This document shows positions 36,387-47,930 of a DNA stretch of 64,000 bases, one piece after another. This DNA is from Rana temporaria (lineage: Eukaryota; Chordata; Amphibia; Anura; Ranidae). The DNA lies in the NCBI RefSeq assembly GCF_905171775.1, contig NC_053494.1, positions 155,670,115-155,734,114 of the forward strand, in the 5' to 3' direction. The position numbers and the translations under genes are program-made. The notes below the pieces were generated by a model. That model ran no database searches. It saw only the letters and a list, made by a program, of their open reading frames with translations, and was not told the origin of the DNA. Each line of letters begins with the position of its first letter. Position 1 is the first letter of the stretch.

Positions 36387-36743
36387 ACACACATCCCAGT
36401 CTTAGTATGTATGTAGTATGTAGTGTTCAATATTGATTTGGCCCATCCTTTGCCACTATAACTACTTCAATTCTTCTGGAAAGCCTGTCCACAAAGTTTA
36501 GGAGTGTTTGACAATTTTTCCAGAAGCGCATTTGTGAGGTCAGGCACTGATGTTGGACGATAAGGCCTGGCTTGCAGTCTCCACCCTAATTCATCCCAAA
36601 GGTGTTCTATCAGATTGAGGTTAGGACTCCCTGCAGGCCAGTCAAGTCCCTCCACCCCAAACTTGCTCATTCATGTCTTTATGGACGTCATTAAAGTGCA
36701 TGTGTGTAAAGACAGGCGTCCCAATACTTTTGACAATATAGTG
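36387..36743 (-). pseudogene. internally deleted Tc1/mariner relic (transposase C-terminus)
   Basis: The minus strand encodes MSKFGVEGLDWPAGSPNLNL, IEHLWDELGWRLQARPYRPT and SVPDLTNALLE. This is the block around the third catalytic residue of a Tc1-like transposase (family pattern SPDLNPIEHLWDELERR; the Glu is kept, NP has become NL). After that the frame decays. The right end CAATACTTTTGACAATATAG is the terminal repeat, joined directly to this coding end, so the element lost its middle and first half. The left terminal repeat is missing where the hAT-like element abuts. Confidence 0.8.
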
Positions 36744-36894
36744 AAGGCACACACAACCAGAAAATAGAACTGGAGGCAATCATAGCTCCCTCTGCTGGTA
36801 AAACCTGGTATATGCAGGAAAAAAAAAAAAAAGGTGAAAATTCTAGTTCCCATATAATAGCCATGCAATGAGGAAAATCCAACAAAAAGGTTTA

Positions 36895-37094
36895 AGCTGG
36901 GTTCACACTGCCGTGCAGAATGGCTCACAGCAGGGGTCCGGTGCGTCCCTGTTTACCGTATTAGGTCCGAATTCGGTCTGCAGCCGTCCTGGAGATGTGT
37001 GAACCGGCTCCATTGAGAGAAGGTCACTCTCGACTGCATTGCGAATTGGATGCAGGGAAACTCACATCCAATTTGCAATAGTGTAAACCCAGCC
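36895..37094. mobile_element. MITE with TIR AGCTGGGTTCACACTG
   Basis: The left end AGCTGGGTTCACACTG is mirrored by TAGTGTAAACCCAGCC. TTA lies outside each (36892-36894, 37095-37097). The interior is a GC-richer foldback around GGATGCAGGGAAACTCACAT. Confidence 0.75.
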
Positions 37095-37097
37095 TTA

Positions 37098-38547
37098 AGG
37101 CTACAAAACATAAAACACAATTTTTTCTATGCACAGAAATATTTGTACTGACTGAAGTACCAAAAGTGCCAAGGATTATAACAATGTGCCCTTTGTGGAA
37201 TTATCTATTAAAGAGGAACTTCCTGCACAGCCTTTAATCCATAAAAACCTAATCACCCCGTTTATCACAGAAAGCAATGTGTTGCGTTTGCAGCAGAAAG
37301 TGTCAAACTTGTAACCTGATGAAAGTAGGGGACTTTAAATAACATTTCATTGTCTGCACTGACAAACGCATGTGTAATCGCCATGACAAAACAGAAAAGT
37401 GATTTATCTCATGCTGCATTTATTATCTCTTTATATTACATGACAGAAACATGTAAATGAAGGCATTAATGGAAGCGAATGGTAAAGCATGTGAATTCTC
37501 TCACCGAAATCAGGCAATGATCTTGCCATGTCTGGGGCATAGGCCAGAGTGATCTGACAGGGGTCTCCCAACTATGGCCCTCCAGTTTTCAGGAACTACA
37601 ATTCCCATCATGCTTAGTCATGTCTGTGAATGTCAGAAATGAAAAAATGCCTCATGGGACGTGTAGTTCCGCAACAGCTGAAGGGTTGTAGTTTGGAGAT
37701 CCCGGTGCTAGAGCGAAAACCTAGTAGTAGTAGCCATAGCATTCTGCCGATTTATAGATGAGATGACATACTGTAATGCCTATAAGGAAAAGGGTAATTC
37801 GCCCAACATACACTGACTAGAGAATATGCATGTAGGGTAAATTAAGATCTCGCAAGTGCCTTCCCATTGGGGAAAGGCATACAACCAGCTCTAAGAACAT
37901 GGCTGGCCGCAAACGAACATAACAAGCAATTCTCTTGATTTTAGCCATTTCTGAAGAGATCAGGCCTTGTGTGACCTCCCCAGAGGGGGACCGCAAGGTT
38001 CCCCGGCTGCCAGAACATTATTGCATAGAGAAAATACAATTTTGTTGGAAAATTTCAGTGTAAGCAATGACTGACACGCTAAAGAAAAGAGGAAGGTATA
38101 CACCGCCATCACTGGCCTAGTATTACAGCGGGTCTCAATGCTCCAATGTCTTATTTTAGGATTGGCAAATTTCTACCCGATCATCACTTTTTGTGATATC
38201 TGCATAGACCTAGATAGGACTTTGTGGAAGGGAGTTCCACATCCTTACCATTCTGACTGTAAATGGACAAAATCGATAAGTGTCAGCATAAATTTTAGTT
38301 CAAAATCACCCTGCTTTTTTGGTTGGGCTACAGTATTAGTTTAATTGGGTGCTACATTAGCCCAACCCATGGACTCCTTTGTGTTCATTTTCACAAAGAC
38401 AACGATCAGTGACTTATTTGAAAGGATTTCATGAACGATTCCCAAATGACACACAAACCCTCACTTCTAATCAATCATTTGTTTCCTGCTGACAAGTGTC
38501 TGGGGTGGAGTTCACCGTACCATTAAAGTGACAGACATTCCCTACAG
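37098..38547. other. intron; one interspersed repeat (37557-37712), otherwise unique
   Basis: 37557-37712 is bounded by CAGGGGTCTCCCAACTATGG and (inverse) CACCGGGATCTCCAAACTAC and contains GAACTACAATTCCCATCATG with its mirror, a frog hAT-type MITE. The rest shows no exon. Confidence 0.5.
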
Positions 38548-40099
38548 CAGGGTTTGACAAATTTGATTGGAATCTAGGAGCCAGCTAAAAAAAGTTAGAT
38601 GGCCAGATTCTCAGAAGAGTTACGACGGTGTATCTCAGGAAACACCGTCGTATCTCTGTTTCTGAGCCCGGGTATCTATGCGAGTGATTCCTGGAATCAT
38701 TTTCGCATAGATACGGCCAAGATCCGACAGGTGTAAGTCACTTACACCGTCAGATCTTAGATGTAATGCAACGCCGGCCGCTAGGTGGCGTTGAGGTCTC
38801 ATTTGACTATGCAAATGAGCCCGATACGCCGATTCCCGAACGAATTTGCGTCGCGTACTCGTCGCTTACGTCGTTTCCGTAAGCGTAAGGTTACCCCTGC
38901 TATACGAGGGGTAACCTCACGCCAGTCTGCCGTATGCCATGTTAAGTATGGCGTCGGGTCCACGTCGTCTTTTTTCGTCGGTTACGTCGTTTTCCTAAGT
39001 CGTTCTTGAATACGACTTTACGTCAATGACGCACACGTCAGAGTCATTGACGTTTTCCGTCGTGAGCTGGAGCATGCGCACTGGGCTATTTTTCAGCCTG
39101 GCGCATGCGCAGTTCAATCGGCGTGGGGCACGCTTAATTTGAATGCAAGCTGCCCCCTTCGAATTACGTAGCCATACGCTGGGCCATTTACACTACGCCG
39201 CCGCAAATTACGGAGCAAGTGTTTGGGGAATACGGCACTTGCTCCTGTAAGTTGCGGTGGCGTAGTGTAAATGGCTTACACTACGCCAACGCAGATTCTT
39301 AGAGAATCTGGCCCAGGAGCCAGAAAACGCGCCCGTCCCGCCAAGCTTTTGCACAGAAGCGAACACATACGTGAGTAGCGACCGCATATGTAAACGGTAT
39401 TCAAACCACACGTGAGGTATTGCCGCGATCGTTCGAGCGAGAGCAATAATTCTAGCTCTAGACCTCCTCTAACTCAAAACATGCAACTTGTAGAATTTTT
39501 TAAACGTCGCCTATGGAGATTTTAAAGGGTAAAAGTTTGTCGGCATTCCACGAGCGGACGCAATTTTGGAGCGTGACATGTTAACAGGGTATCAATTTAC
39601 TCGGCATAACATTATCTTTCACAATATAAAAAAAAAAAATTGGGATAACTTTACTGTCGTCTTATTTTTTAAATGAAAAAAAAGTGTATTTTTTCCCCAA
39701 AAAAGTGCGCTTGTAAGACCGCTGCGCAAATACGGTGTGACAGAAAGTATTGCAACGATCGCCATTTAATTCTTTAGGGTGATGGAATAAAAATATACAT
39801 AATGTTTGGGGGTTCTAATTAGAGGGAAGGAGATGGCAATGAAAACAGCAAAAACACACATTAGAACTGCCGTTTTACCTGTAATGCCAACGGCCACCAC
39901 CAGATGGCTCCAGGTCACAGAAGGCAGCTTAGGCCTTCACAAGGCTGCAAAGCCGCAGCCTAAATTACCGGCCGTCGCGATCGCGCGGTGGGGGAGCACG
40001 GAGACAGGATCCTGGTGGTGGGCCCGCGACGGCCGGTAATTGAGGTCGCGGCTTTGCGGCGTCGGGTCACAATTGCGACCTGGATTTTGTCGAGGCCTG
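38548..40099. mobile_element. hAT-like non-autonomous element with perfect 8-bp duplication
   Basis: The left end CAGGGTTTGACAAATTTGA and the right end (inverse CAGGCCTCGACAAAATCC) are flanked by CCCTACAG on both sides (38540-38547, 40100-40107), a perfect octamer. Without the nested MITE (38600-39315) it is about 836 bp, close to the sister copies at 16181 (863 bp) and 30475 (766 bp). Confidence 0.93.
38600..39315. mobile_element. 716-bp MITE nested in the hAT-like element
   Basis: The ends TGGCCAGATTCTCAGAAGAG and (inverse) TGGGCCAGATTCTCTAAGAA are inverted. The host sequence GCTAAAAAAGTTAG-GAGCCAGAAAACGC, continuous at 16219, is split here. The interior is palindromic in parts (TTACACTACGCC with GGCGTAGTGTAA around 39188-39290) and unusually CpG-rich (CGTCG repeated at 38638-39062). 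Confidence 0.85.
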
Positions 40100-40194
40100 C
40101 CCTACAGTAACAAAACACAACATTCTGTAATCTATAGAGAGAAATACGAAGGCCAGTCTTGCTGATCAAACCCGGAAAGTGTAGTTGTCCGTCC

Positions 40195-41160
40195 TTAACC
40201 ACTTAAGACCTGGACCATTATGCAGGTTAAGGACCTTGCCCCTTTTTGCGATTCGGCACTGTGTCAATTTAATTGACAATTGCACGGTCGTGTAACGTGG
40301 CTCCCAAACAAAATTGGCGTCCTTTTTCCCCCACAAATAGAGCTTTCTTTTGGTGGTATTTGATCACCTCTGCGGTTTTTATTTTTTGCGCTATAAACAA
40401 AAATAGAGCGACAATTTTGAAAAAAAAATTCAATATTTTAACTTTTTGCTATAATAAATATCCCCCAAAAATATATTCCCCCCCTCAGTTTAGGCCGATA
40501 TGTATTATTCTACCTTTTTTTTTTTTTGTTTTACCAAAAATAAAGAAGATGAAAAAAATATCGCAATAGGCGTTTATCGATTGGTTTGCGCAAAATGTAT
40601 AGCGTTTACAAAATAGGGGATAGTTTTATTGCATTTTTATTCATAATTTTTTATTTTTATTTTACTACTAATGGCGGCGATCAGCGTTTTTTTTCGTGAC
40701 TGCGACATTATGGCGGACACATCAGACAATTGACAAATTTTTGGGACCATTGTCATTTTCACAGCAAAAAGTGTTATAAAAATGCACAGATTACTGTGAA
40801 AATTACAATTGCAGTTCAGGAGTTGACCACTAGGGTGCACTGTAGGGGTTAAGTGTGACCTCATATGTGTTGTAACTGTCGGGGGCAGGGCTGGACGTGT
40901 GACGTCAGTGATCGTCTTTCCCTATATCAGGGAACAGATGATCACTGCCACAATGAAGAATGGGGAAGGTGTGTTTACATACCTCTCCCCGTTCTTTAGC
41001 TCCAGTGACCGATCGCGGGACACCGGTGGCGATCGGGTCCCACGGGCATGGAGCTTCAGACCGTTTCACGAGCGTGCCCACGGCCTTAAAGATACAGGTA
41101 CGCGATTGTGCCCAGCCGTGCCATTCTGCCGACGTATATCGTCGGTAGGGGGACCTACAT
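40195..41160. repeat. abundant ranid-type interspersed repeat
   Basis: Starts CTTAACCACTTAAGACCTGG and carries AATAGAGCTTTCTTTTGGTG, a poly(AT)-rich middle, CTAATGGCGGCGATCAGCG, GACATTATGGCGGACAC, then a GC-rich core (GATCGCGGGACACCGG). Parts recur at 25270-26275 and, inverted, at 17044-17215. It is not recognisably protein-coding. Confidence 0.6.
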
Positions 41161-42020
41161 AGTGAAACCCTTGCATGCACACCCCTAGCTGAGGACAAAG
41201 TGTGCATTACACAAAACACACAGCACCAAAGCCCAACCCCAAACAATCCTGTGTTTACTGCAGCACTGTATGAAAATCTCTACACTTACAAGTGTTGTAG
41301 CCAGTCAGTATACCTCTCTCTTTGGTCCATGTAGAACAGAAGTCTTTTGGTACTTGTGCCCTTGATTATATACGGATAAATATCGATAACTACAATACAT
41401 GAGAATTTTGCAGCTCAGGTCACCTGAGTTACCCAACTTTCATGCTGATCATGTGGCTTTAACTGCTTCCCGCCTGCCACATTGTAAAAAATGAAAGAAA
41501 AGGCAGGACCGCTCATGTTCTGGGAGGATGTCATATGACACCCTCCCATTTTTGGTGTGCAGTGTCCCTTAGACACAGTGCAACACCAATCGCGGTGAAG
41601 TGGTGATGACATGAGCCATTTACCACGTGATCAGCTGTGTCCAATCACAGTTAATTACATGCCAACAAATGGTGGTTATTGGCATTTCCTGTCCTAGGTG
41701 ATGTCAGTGTCGGAGGAAAGCTGATAACCTGACTTTCCTGTGGTGACAGGCTTTTGAGTGCAGGCTCATCAACGCCCATCAGTGAATAGAAAGTGTGGGG
41801 AGAATAGAAAGTGTGATCCTCCGCTCGGTTATGCTACTGTAGAACCATATATTTTGGTTGTGGTCTTTTACTTTGTCTAAAATCTCATGTCATATCCTGT
41901 TTTTGGCACCTTCCATGTTTTTCTATTTGTATACCATCTGGTGTCTATATCTTTGACATGTATGTTTTTCGGTTTTATATTGAATAAAAATTTTATGGAA
42001 AAAAAAAAAAAATCAGGAGG
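41161..42020. other. intron with repeat fragments
   Basis: 41455-41760 matches parts of 15640-15850 (GTGATCAGCTG, GTCCAATCACA, ATGCCA). 41870-42013 ends TTGAATAAAAATTTTATGG followed by 13 A, like the 3' end of a LINE or a retroposed transcript, of unknown family. Confidence 0.4.
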
Positions 42021-43092
42021 ATCTCAGCAATGGTGGCCTCCATATTTCTGTCATGACAGAATGACTGTAAATAAATATAAATTTTAGGTCTTCCCCAAAG
42101 AAAATAATGTACAGAAAAGTGAGAAGAAAACAATGCTCTTAAAATACCTTCTTCAAATGTGTATATAATTTAAAATGGTTATTCACCTATTAAGCATGTA
42201 TACTGGAACAGTGACAACTCGCTTGATCTCCCACTTAACTGACTGCACCAAGTTTGCACTGTATAAAGACTGCGGTCACAGAGCCGTCTATTTGCATTCC
42301 ATTCCAGAGCACCGTTCAGCTCTAATTAGGCTATATTATGTTTTCTATTATTTGATTTTCCAAATGCAGGGAAAGTTGCCATATCACAGCGGGACTTTTC
42401 TCTTGAAAATAATAAGAGACTCTTGGGGCCTCAAATCACTCGGAGAATGAAATATGAACACTTGTTAAAAGAAAATATTTAGTGCTGGGTTTCAGTAACG
42501 TGTTATACATTTCACCATTAAAATGTGACTTATTAGGTTTAAAAATACACCAGATAATGCCACGGAGAAAAACGGATTCCTAATGACCTTGACATAGTGC
42601 TTCTAGGAAGTGATTAAGTAACTCATTAAGATGAATGATATGCACATTATGGAGATTATGGAGCGTATTACTATGTAAAAATTGGGCTCATATCTACAAT
42701 GAAAATCCACAAACCATTCCAGATTAAAAATGGGCCTTTCCTTGGTTAAACAAGTAAAAATGATGTATTTTTTTTTTTTTTTATTTAAAGAAAGAAAATC
42801 ATAAAGGATTAGTGATGTTAATGCTTCACTGACTACTTGAAGCAATTTCTTGAGAATAAAATATATCAATCATTCCGCTGCTATTCACTACGTTTTATAG
42901 CCTTCATATCTAAAACACTCAACGTTAATCCCCATTATTATGACAAAGCTTCCATCTTGAGAAATCCTCTAATTAAAATTAGCAAGACAGCCGCTTTCAG
43001 TGGTCTGGCCTTTTGAAGGCATGTATGCTCTACATCAAACCATGAAGATACAACCTGTTACCTAATAGTGTCATCATAAAAAGACACATTAC
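42021..43092. other. unique AT-rich island, possible conserved non-coding element
   Basis: No repeat ends seen over about 1 kb except a T run at 42768-42782. It is dense in TAAT-type cores (CTAATTAGG, CATTAAG, CTAATGACC, CTCTAATTAAAATTAGC). Inference only. Confidence 0.35.
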
Positions 43093-43458
43093 TTAAAGGA
43101 GTTGTAAAGGAAAACATTTTTTTTGCTGAAATGACTGTTTACAGGGTATGGAGACATAATAGTTAACCGATTCCTTTTAAAATTGATTAAAAATAGATAA
43201 AAATCAATCATATAATGTACCTCTAGTTTCGTTTTTGCATGTTATCCTGCCTGTGTGCATAGAGCAGTGATGGTTTGGAAAATGAAACTAGAATCTCCCA
43301 GTACTGTGGTCATCAGGAAACAGACAACCAGGAAGTGTCCAAAACAGAGAAGAATTAAAGCAACATCAGAGCAAAAACGAACAATAAGGACATGACTGCA
43401 GTAAGGTAAAGGAAGCCACTTGGCTAAAAAAAAGAAATTCCTTTAGGTGACCCTTTAA
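43093..43458. mobile_element. TTAA-flanked MITE, inverted relative of 47462-47928
   Basis: TTAA at 43093-43096 and 43455-43458. Ends AGGAGTTGTAAAGGAAAAC and (inverse) AAGGGTCACCTAAAGG. The interior (TGACTGTTTACAGGGTATGG, ATGTACCTCTAGTTT) is the reverse complement of parts of 47462-47928. Confidence 0.8.
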
Positions 43459-44127
43459 CCAGAAGGGAAGACAACCTTCAATTCTCCTGTGAGTGGAAGG
43501 TATAGCTTTACCAATCTGACCACTAAATCAAAATTGTACTTAGTAGGGGCTTAGATACACCGCCTAATATTTGATTTCATTTTCCAGTGCAGGCAAAACT
43601 CAGAGATGAAAACACTTATTGCCTTTTGTTCACATTAATGCATTTCATTCCTTTGTATTGCACCAAAGTTCTGAATGTCGGCACTGTGATCTGCAGTGTG
43701 CCATACATATACATTGAAAAGGAGTCTTTCAAATAACGCAACACATCTAGGTTGCATTATAACACACATGAATGTAGGTGATCTGGGGGGACTGAACATT
43801 AACCACCTAAACCACTACCAATAGCAGTTTTACTGCTACAGGGTGTCTCTCCTATATATACACACACACACACAGGCGATTTTGCACTTCTGCAGGGGTA
43901 AAGCGCACAGCAGAAGCCAATCTGCGGGTGCCGTGCATTGGACGTCTGCAGTCACCCACCAATTATCGGTAACATGCAGAACTGAGATCTGCCAATGTAA
44001 ACAAAGCATCTTCCAGTCTGACATAGGGAAAGCGATGAATTTTGTGTCCCTGTATACAAACACTTGCTAGTGATGAGCTGAACACCCCCCCCCCCCCCCC
44101 CGTTCGGTTCACACCAGAACATGCGCC
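43459..44127. other. intron; nothing but a poly(C) run 44083-44101
   Basis: Short CA repeat near 43859-43875 and a C run. The frames across it are unsupported. Confidence 0.4.
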
Positions 44128-44470
44128 GAATCTGAGCCGTTTTGCATGGTGGAAAGCAGAATGTGCTCACCCCCTCCCTAGGACTACAGCCCTGCATGAA
44201 GATGCTCTCTTATCCCTCACAGGCATGGAGGCAAAGCCTAATGGGAACTGTAGTTCCCATTAGGCCGTGATGTAGCAAGATTGAATGCTTGAATGCGCAC
44301 CGCAAACCAGGAAGTCAGTGAGAACAATTCAGGAGTGACGGAGGTGAATAAAACAGCTCGATTTCAACAGGTATCAAACTAGTTATAATGCAAAATTATT
44401 TTTTACCTTATCAGCTACTGTCAGACTTTAATTTAAGAGGAAAATATTTTTGTCTTTACAACCCCTTTGA
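44128..44470. repeat. left-truncated copy of the 31535-32029 MITE
   Basis: Collinear with 31690-32029 from TCTGAGCCGTTTTGCATGGT to GTCTTTACAACCCCTTTGAG, same orientation, with few differences. The final TTAA has become TTGA. Confidence 0.85.
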
Positions 44471-44688
44471 GTATCTCAGAGATCAAAACACAAGGAACCT
44501 TTTCAGCTAGGAATATAAAAAAAAAGTACAATATTTTTTTACAATCCAACAGTCTGTACTAGGGCTGCGCATCTTCACCGGTCTCACGATTCAATGCGTT
44601 TACGATTATCAAGTCCACGATTCGATTTGATTCCACGATGCATCACGATTGCAGCGTAAGTGCGCATGGCTCTCCCCCAAAATACTAA

Positions 44689-44812
44689 AGGAGATGATCA
44701 GAGACTGCAGACATTGTACAGGAGATGATCAGAGACTGCAGACATTGTACAGGAGATGATCAGAGACTGCGGACATAATACAGGAGATGATCAGAGACTG
44801 CGGACATAATAC
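44689..44812. repeat. 31-bp tandem repeat, 4 units
   Basis: Units AGGAGATGATCAGAGACTGC plus 11 bases begin at 44689, 44720, 44751 and 44782. The first two end ACATTGTAC and the last two ACATAATAC, so the array grew by pairwise duplication of two variants. Confidence 0.95.
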
Positions 44813-45650
44813 AGGAGATGGTCTATATTTCTCCTCCAGTCCCAGCCCAGTCCCTGCCTGCAGTGACAATGACTTATCACAGGTGACACATCAGATTCCA
44901 CGAAATGACCGTACCCCCCCCCCCCCCCGGTGTCCCCAGATCACAGCACCCTCTCCTCCTCTGTACTTACATGCTGTTCTGCGCACAGAGGATGATTGGA
45001 GGGAACAAAGAGGAAAATACATTTGCCTGATTTTCTTATAGTGTGCACCCTTTTAATAATAAATGTGCCACAAGAAGTTACTGAGCCTGGGCTATCATAT
45101 AATAGTGATATAATAGGAATACATGTGTAAAGTATTGTGATAGGTGATCTCAGTGAACTGACAGGATCCTGTGCAGGCCAGCAAAAAGCTGGGTGTAATG
45201 CCCCCCCGTGGGTATACACTAGGGTAACAGCAAATGGAGTAAAGTATAGTGATACCTAATGATATATAACAATAAGGCTTATACAAACAAGTGAAAAAAA
45301 TTATGTAAATAAGATAAAAAAAAATTCCTCATTCCATAGGGAAAGAAAAATGCATAGCAGAACTGGAGACAATTAAGCTGATATGTCCCACAACTCCAAA
45401 GTGATCTGATGTATAGACCAGGTGGGTAAAACAAGTGGTCAAAAGTTAGCTTGTGCAATCACAGATACATCTGCATACAAACGATGATGAAGTGATGTGA
45501 CTCAGTGCCTATCCTACACAATCCAGGAAATAGGGTGACTGTGGTGCACATTACTTGTGTCATTGCAGGCATTGCAGGTGGTAATGAGATGGGCGATCTG
45601 CCTACTCACCATCCCCCGATCTCCATGCCAGCTCGTCAGCATCAGCAGGG

Positions 45651-45851
45651 TGTTTGTATTAGCCGCACTCATGTGACTGACTGCCCGGCCCAGCCCACCT
45701 CTCTCCATCATGCTCTCACGTCTCTCCTGACGTCAGCCTTTCTACTGATCTGATCGTTACAGTCAGTGGGCGGGGCTGACGCCAGGAGAGACGCGAGACG
45801 TGAGAGAGGCGGGCCGGGCAGTCAGTCACATGAGCGCAGCTAATACAAACA
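45651..45851. repeat. large GC-rich inverted repeat
   Basis: The left arm 45651-45738 (TGTTTGTATTAGCCGCACTC ... CTCCTGACGTCAGCC) and the right arm 45775-45851 (GGCTGACGCCAGGAGAG ... GCGCAGCTAATACAAACA) are reverse complements with some mismatches and one gap. The loop is about 36 bp. Confidence 0.88.
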
Positions 45852-46050
45852 CAAGACACAAAGTAAAGTCTGAACGGAGCGCTCTCCCGGGAGGGGCGGG
45901 GCCAGACATCGATTAATACAGTCGCATGCATCGGGGACACCCGAATCGCGATGCACCATTTAAATTTGACACCCCTAGTCTGTACCAAGGTGTAACAAAA
46001 CAAAAAAAATGGCAGATCGGAATCTGGAATATTCTTTGCCAAAATTCTTG

Positions 46051-46494
46051 TTAAAAGCGGGGTTCCAACCACAATAAGCATTTTTTAAATGTATGTCCTT
46101 TCATCATGCGTTTTTATAATATAAATCCGGTCACTTACTATTTTACAATCCACCGCCGCTCCGCATAGTTATTCAAAAAAGATAGTTTTATAAACTATGT
46201 CCACACCGTTGTCATTTTGCTTGTGGGCATTGTGAAGCCCACAAGCACTTACTTTCTGGAAGTCTTGGATGGGGAGTGATAATTGGGTAGCGCACTGTAT
46301 CCTGGGAAATGATGACACATTTCCCAGGAGCATTAGAGGGAGATGATGTCAGGATCCTAGGTGATTACAAAGGCAGATTTCGTGGGACTGCATAGCAACA
46401 GGCATTTCCAGATGAGTAAAACATTATTTTTTCTTTTTTAGGTCTAATGAGCACAATAATGAAAAAAAAAATTGGGATGGAAACTCCACTTTAA
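46051..46494. mobile_element. TTAA-flanked (piggyBac-like) MITE
   Basis: TTAA at 46051-46054 and 46491-46494. The ends AAGCGGGGTTCCAACCAC and (inverse) AGTGGAGTTTCCATCCC are inverted. The inside is the reverse complement of 34368-34623 over most of that copy. Confidence 0.82.
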
Positions 46495-47461
46495 GGGTCA
46501 ATAACCTGGAATTTGAGTTACATCTACTATATAGGTCACCCATATATCAATATGAAGTCATCTGTAGAAGGTAGTAAACATGCGATCTTAGGAAACCACA
46601 TTTTGGTTAGTATCCTCTACACCCATTTTTAACATTCCACACAGCACACACTAAACACGATTAACAACCTGCAGTTCAGCTTCTATTTTTTTTTTAAATA
46701 TTTGCTTACTGTCACACAATTGTCAACTGACATACAGAAAACAGGACTTCAATTAAGGACCTGGAACACGTCCAAGGGGAAAGACAAGGCCTTGATGTCA
46801 CTCCGCTAGACGGTATATGGTGCTATTTTGGCAGCCTTCTTGCAACCCGATAATGGAGTGATGTTAATATAAAGCAAACCTGGCATACATAAAGATCTGT
46901 TTCACAATCTAATAAGCTATAGCCTTTCACATAAGAAAGGCAAAGATTAAAAGCTGTCAAATTCTATTGATGAGCCGCTTATCACCATGCCGCTAAAACA
47001 GCAGATTTATTACATGCAGAAGTTTTATCGACCAGTCAATAACGGAGCTATGCTAGCAGAAGGCGTGTTTTGCCATTATGATCTGTCTGGGGTTTGACTA
47101 TGTTTATTGGTTGTTTATTCACACCGTGAAAACACTGACAAAGATTTAGAAGGAAAATTTAAGCTAGTGGAGAATAATTACAAAATAGAACACTGCAGCA
47201 GACTGCTTTATTGGAGGACAAAAACTCAATCAAACTGCAATTACAATGCAAGCACTGCTAGCGTGAAAAGAAAAATCTTTTAGTCTGAGTGCAGGAACAA
47301 AATATTGTGTCATCATGCAATTTAAGATCAACCCTACAAAACAAAAAACTTGCCTCTTAAAGCAATGCAAGGTCAGTTTTATATGGGTTCACCCAAATCC
47401 TTATTAAGGAGGAAGCAAATAAAGTAAAAATAAAAAACAGATAGGTGGCAATCTCACAGGA
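46495..47461. other. unique intron island, possible conserved non-coding element
   Basis: No repeat ends. 46850-47220 is balanced in composition and non-repetitive, with AT cores (CTAATAAGC, CTATTGATGAG, GTCAATAACGG). No ORF with protein-like content. Inference only. Confidence 0.35.
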
Positions 47462-47928
47462 TTAAAGGGTCACTAAAGGAATTTATCTTTTTTTTTTTTA
47501 GCTAAAATAGCTTCCTTTACCTTACTGCAGTCCTGGTTTCATGTCCTCATTGTTCGTTTTTACTTTGATGTTGCTGTAATTCCTCTCTGTTCTGGACACT
47601 TCCTGGTTGTCTGTTTCCTGATCACCACAGTACTGGGAGATTTCTCACTGTGGTGACTAATCAAGGAGGTGTGATTACTGTGTGTCTAAAACTCCTCAGC
47701 ACCAATCCAGTTTCGTTTTACAAACCATCACTGCCCTCTATTGGCTCTTTGTCTCTGTACATCAGAGAACCAGGAAACAACAGCAAAAACTAAACTGTAG
47801 GTACATTATATGATTGGTTTGTATCTATTTTTATTCATTTTTAAAAGGAATCAGTTAACTATTATGTCTCTATACCCTGTAAACAGTCATTTCAGCAAAA
47901 AAATGTTTTTCCTTTAGTGACCCTTTAA
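47462..47928. mobile_element. TTAA-flanked MITE with near-perfect ends
   Basis: TTAA at 47462-47465 and 47925-47928. The ends AGGGTCACTAAAGGAA and (inverse) AGGGTCACTAAAGGAA are identical over 16 bases. Internal palindromic segments are seen. An inverted sister is at 43093-43458. Confidence 0.9.
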
Positions 47929-47930
47929 GG

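Larger units (their letters stand above)
44560..45977. mobile_element. hAT-like element (1418 bp) with perfect 8-bp duplication
   Basis: The left end TAGGGCTGCGCATCTTCACC and the right end (inverse TAGGGGTGTCAAATTTAAAT) are flanked by GTCTGTAC on both sides (44552-44559, 45978-45985), a perfect octamer. Subterminal CACGATTCGATTTGATTCC and CGAATCGCGATGCACC are related. It contains a 31-bp tandem repeat and a large hairpin, and no transposase. The ends resemble the TAGAGCTGCAC type at 35657. Confidence 0.92.

Noticed and set aside
44689..44812. 31-bp direct repeats, considered as an array of protein-binding sites
   Set aside because: No spacer and pairwise variants point to simple tandem duplication inside a transposon.
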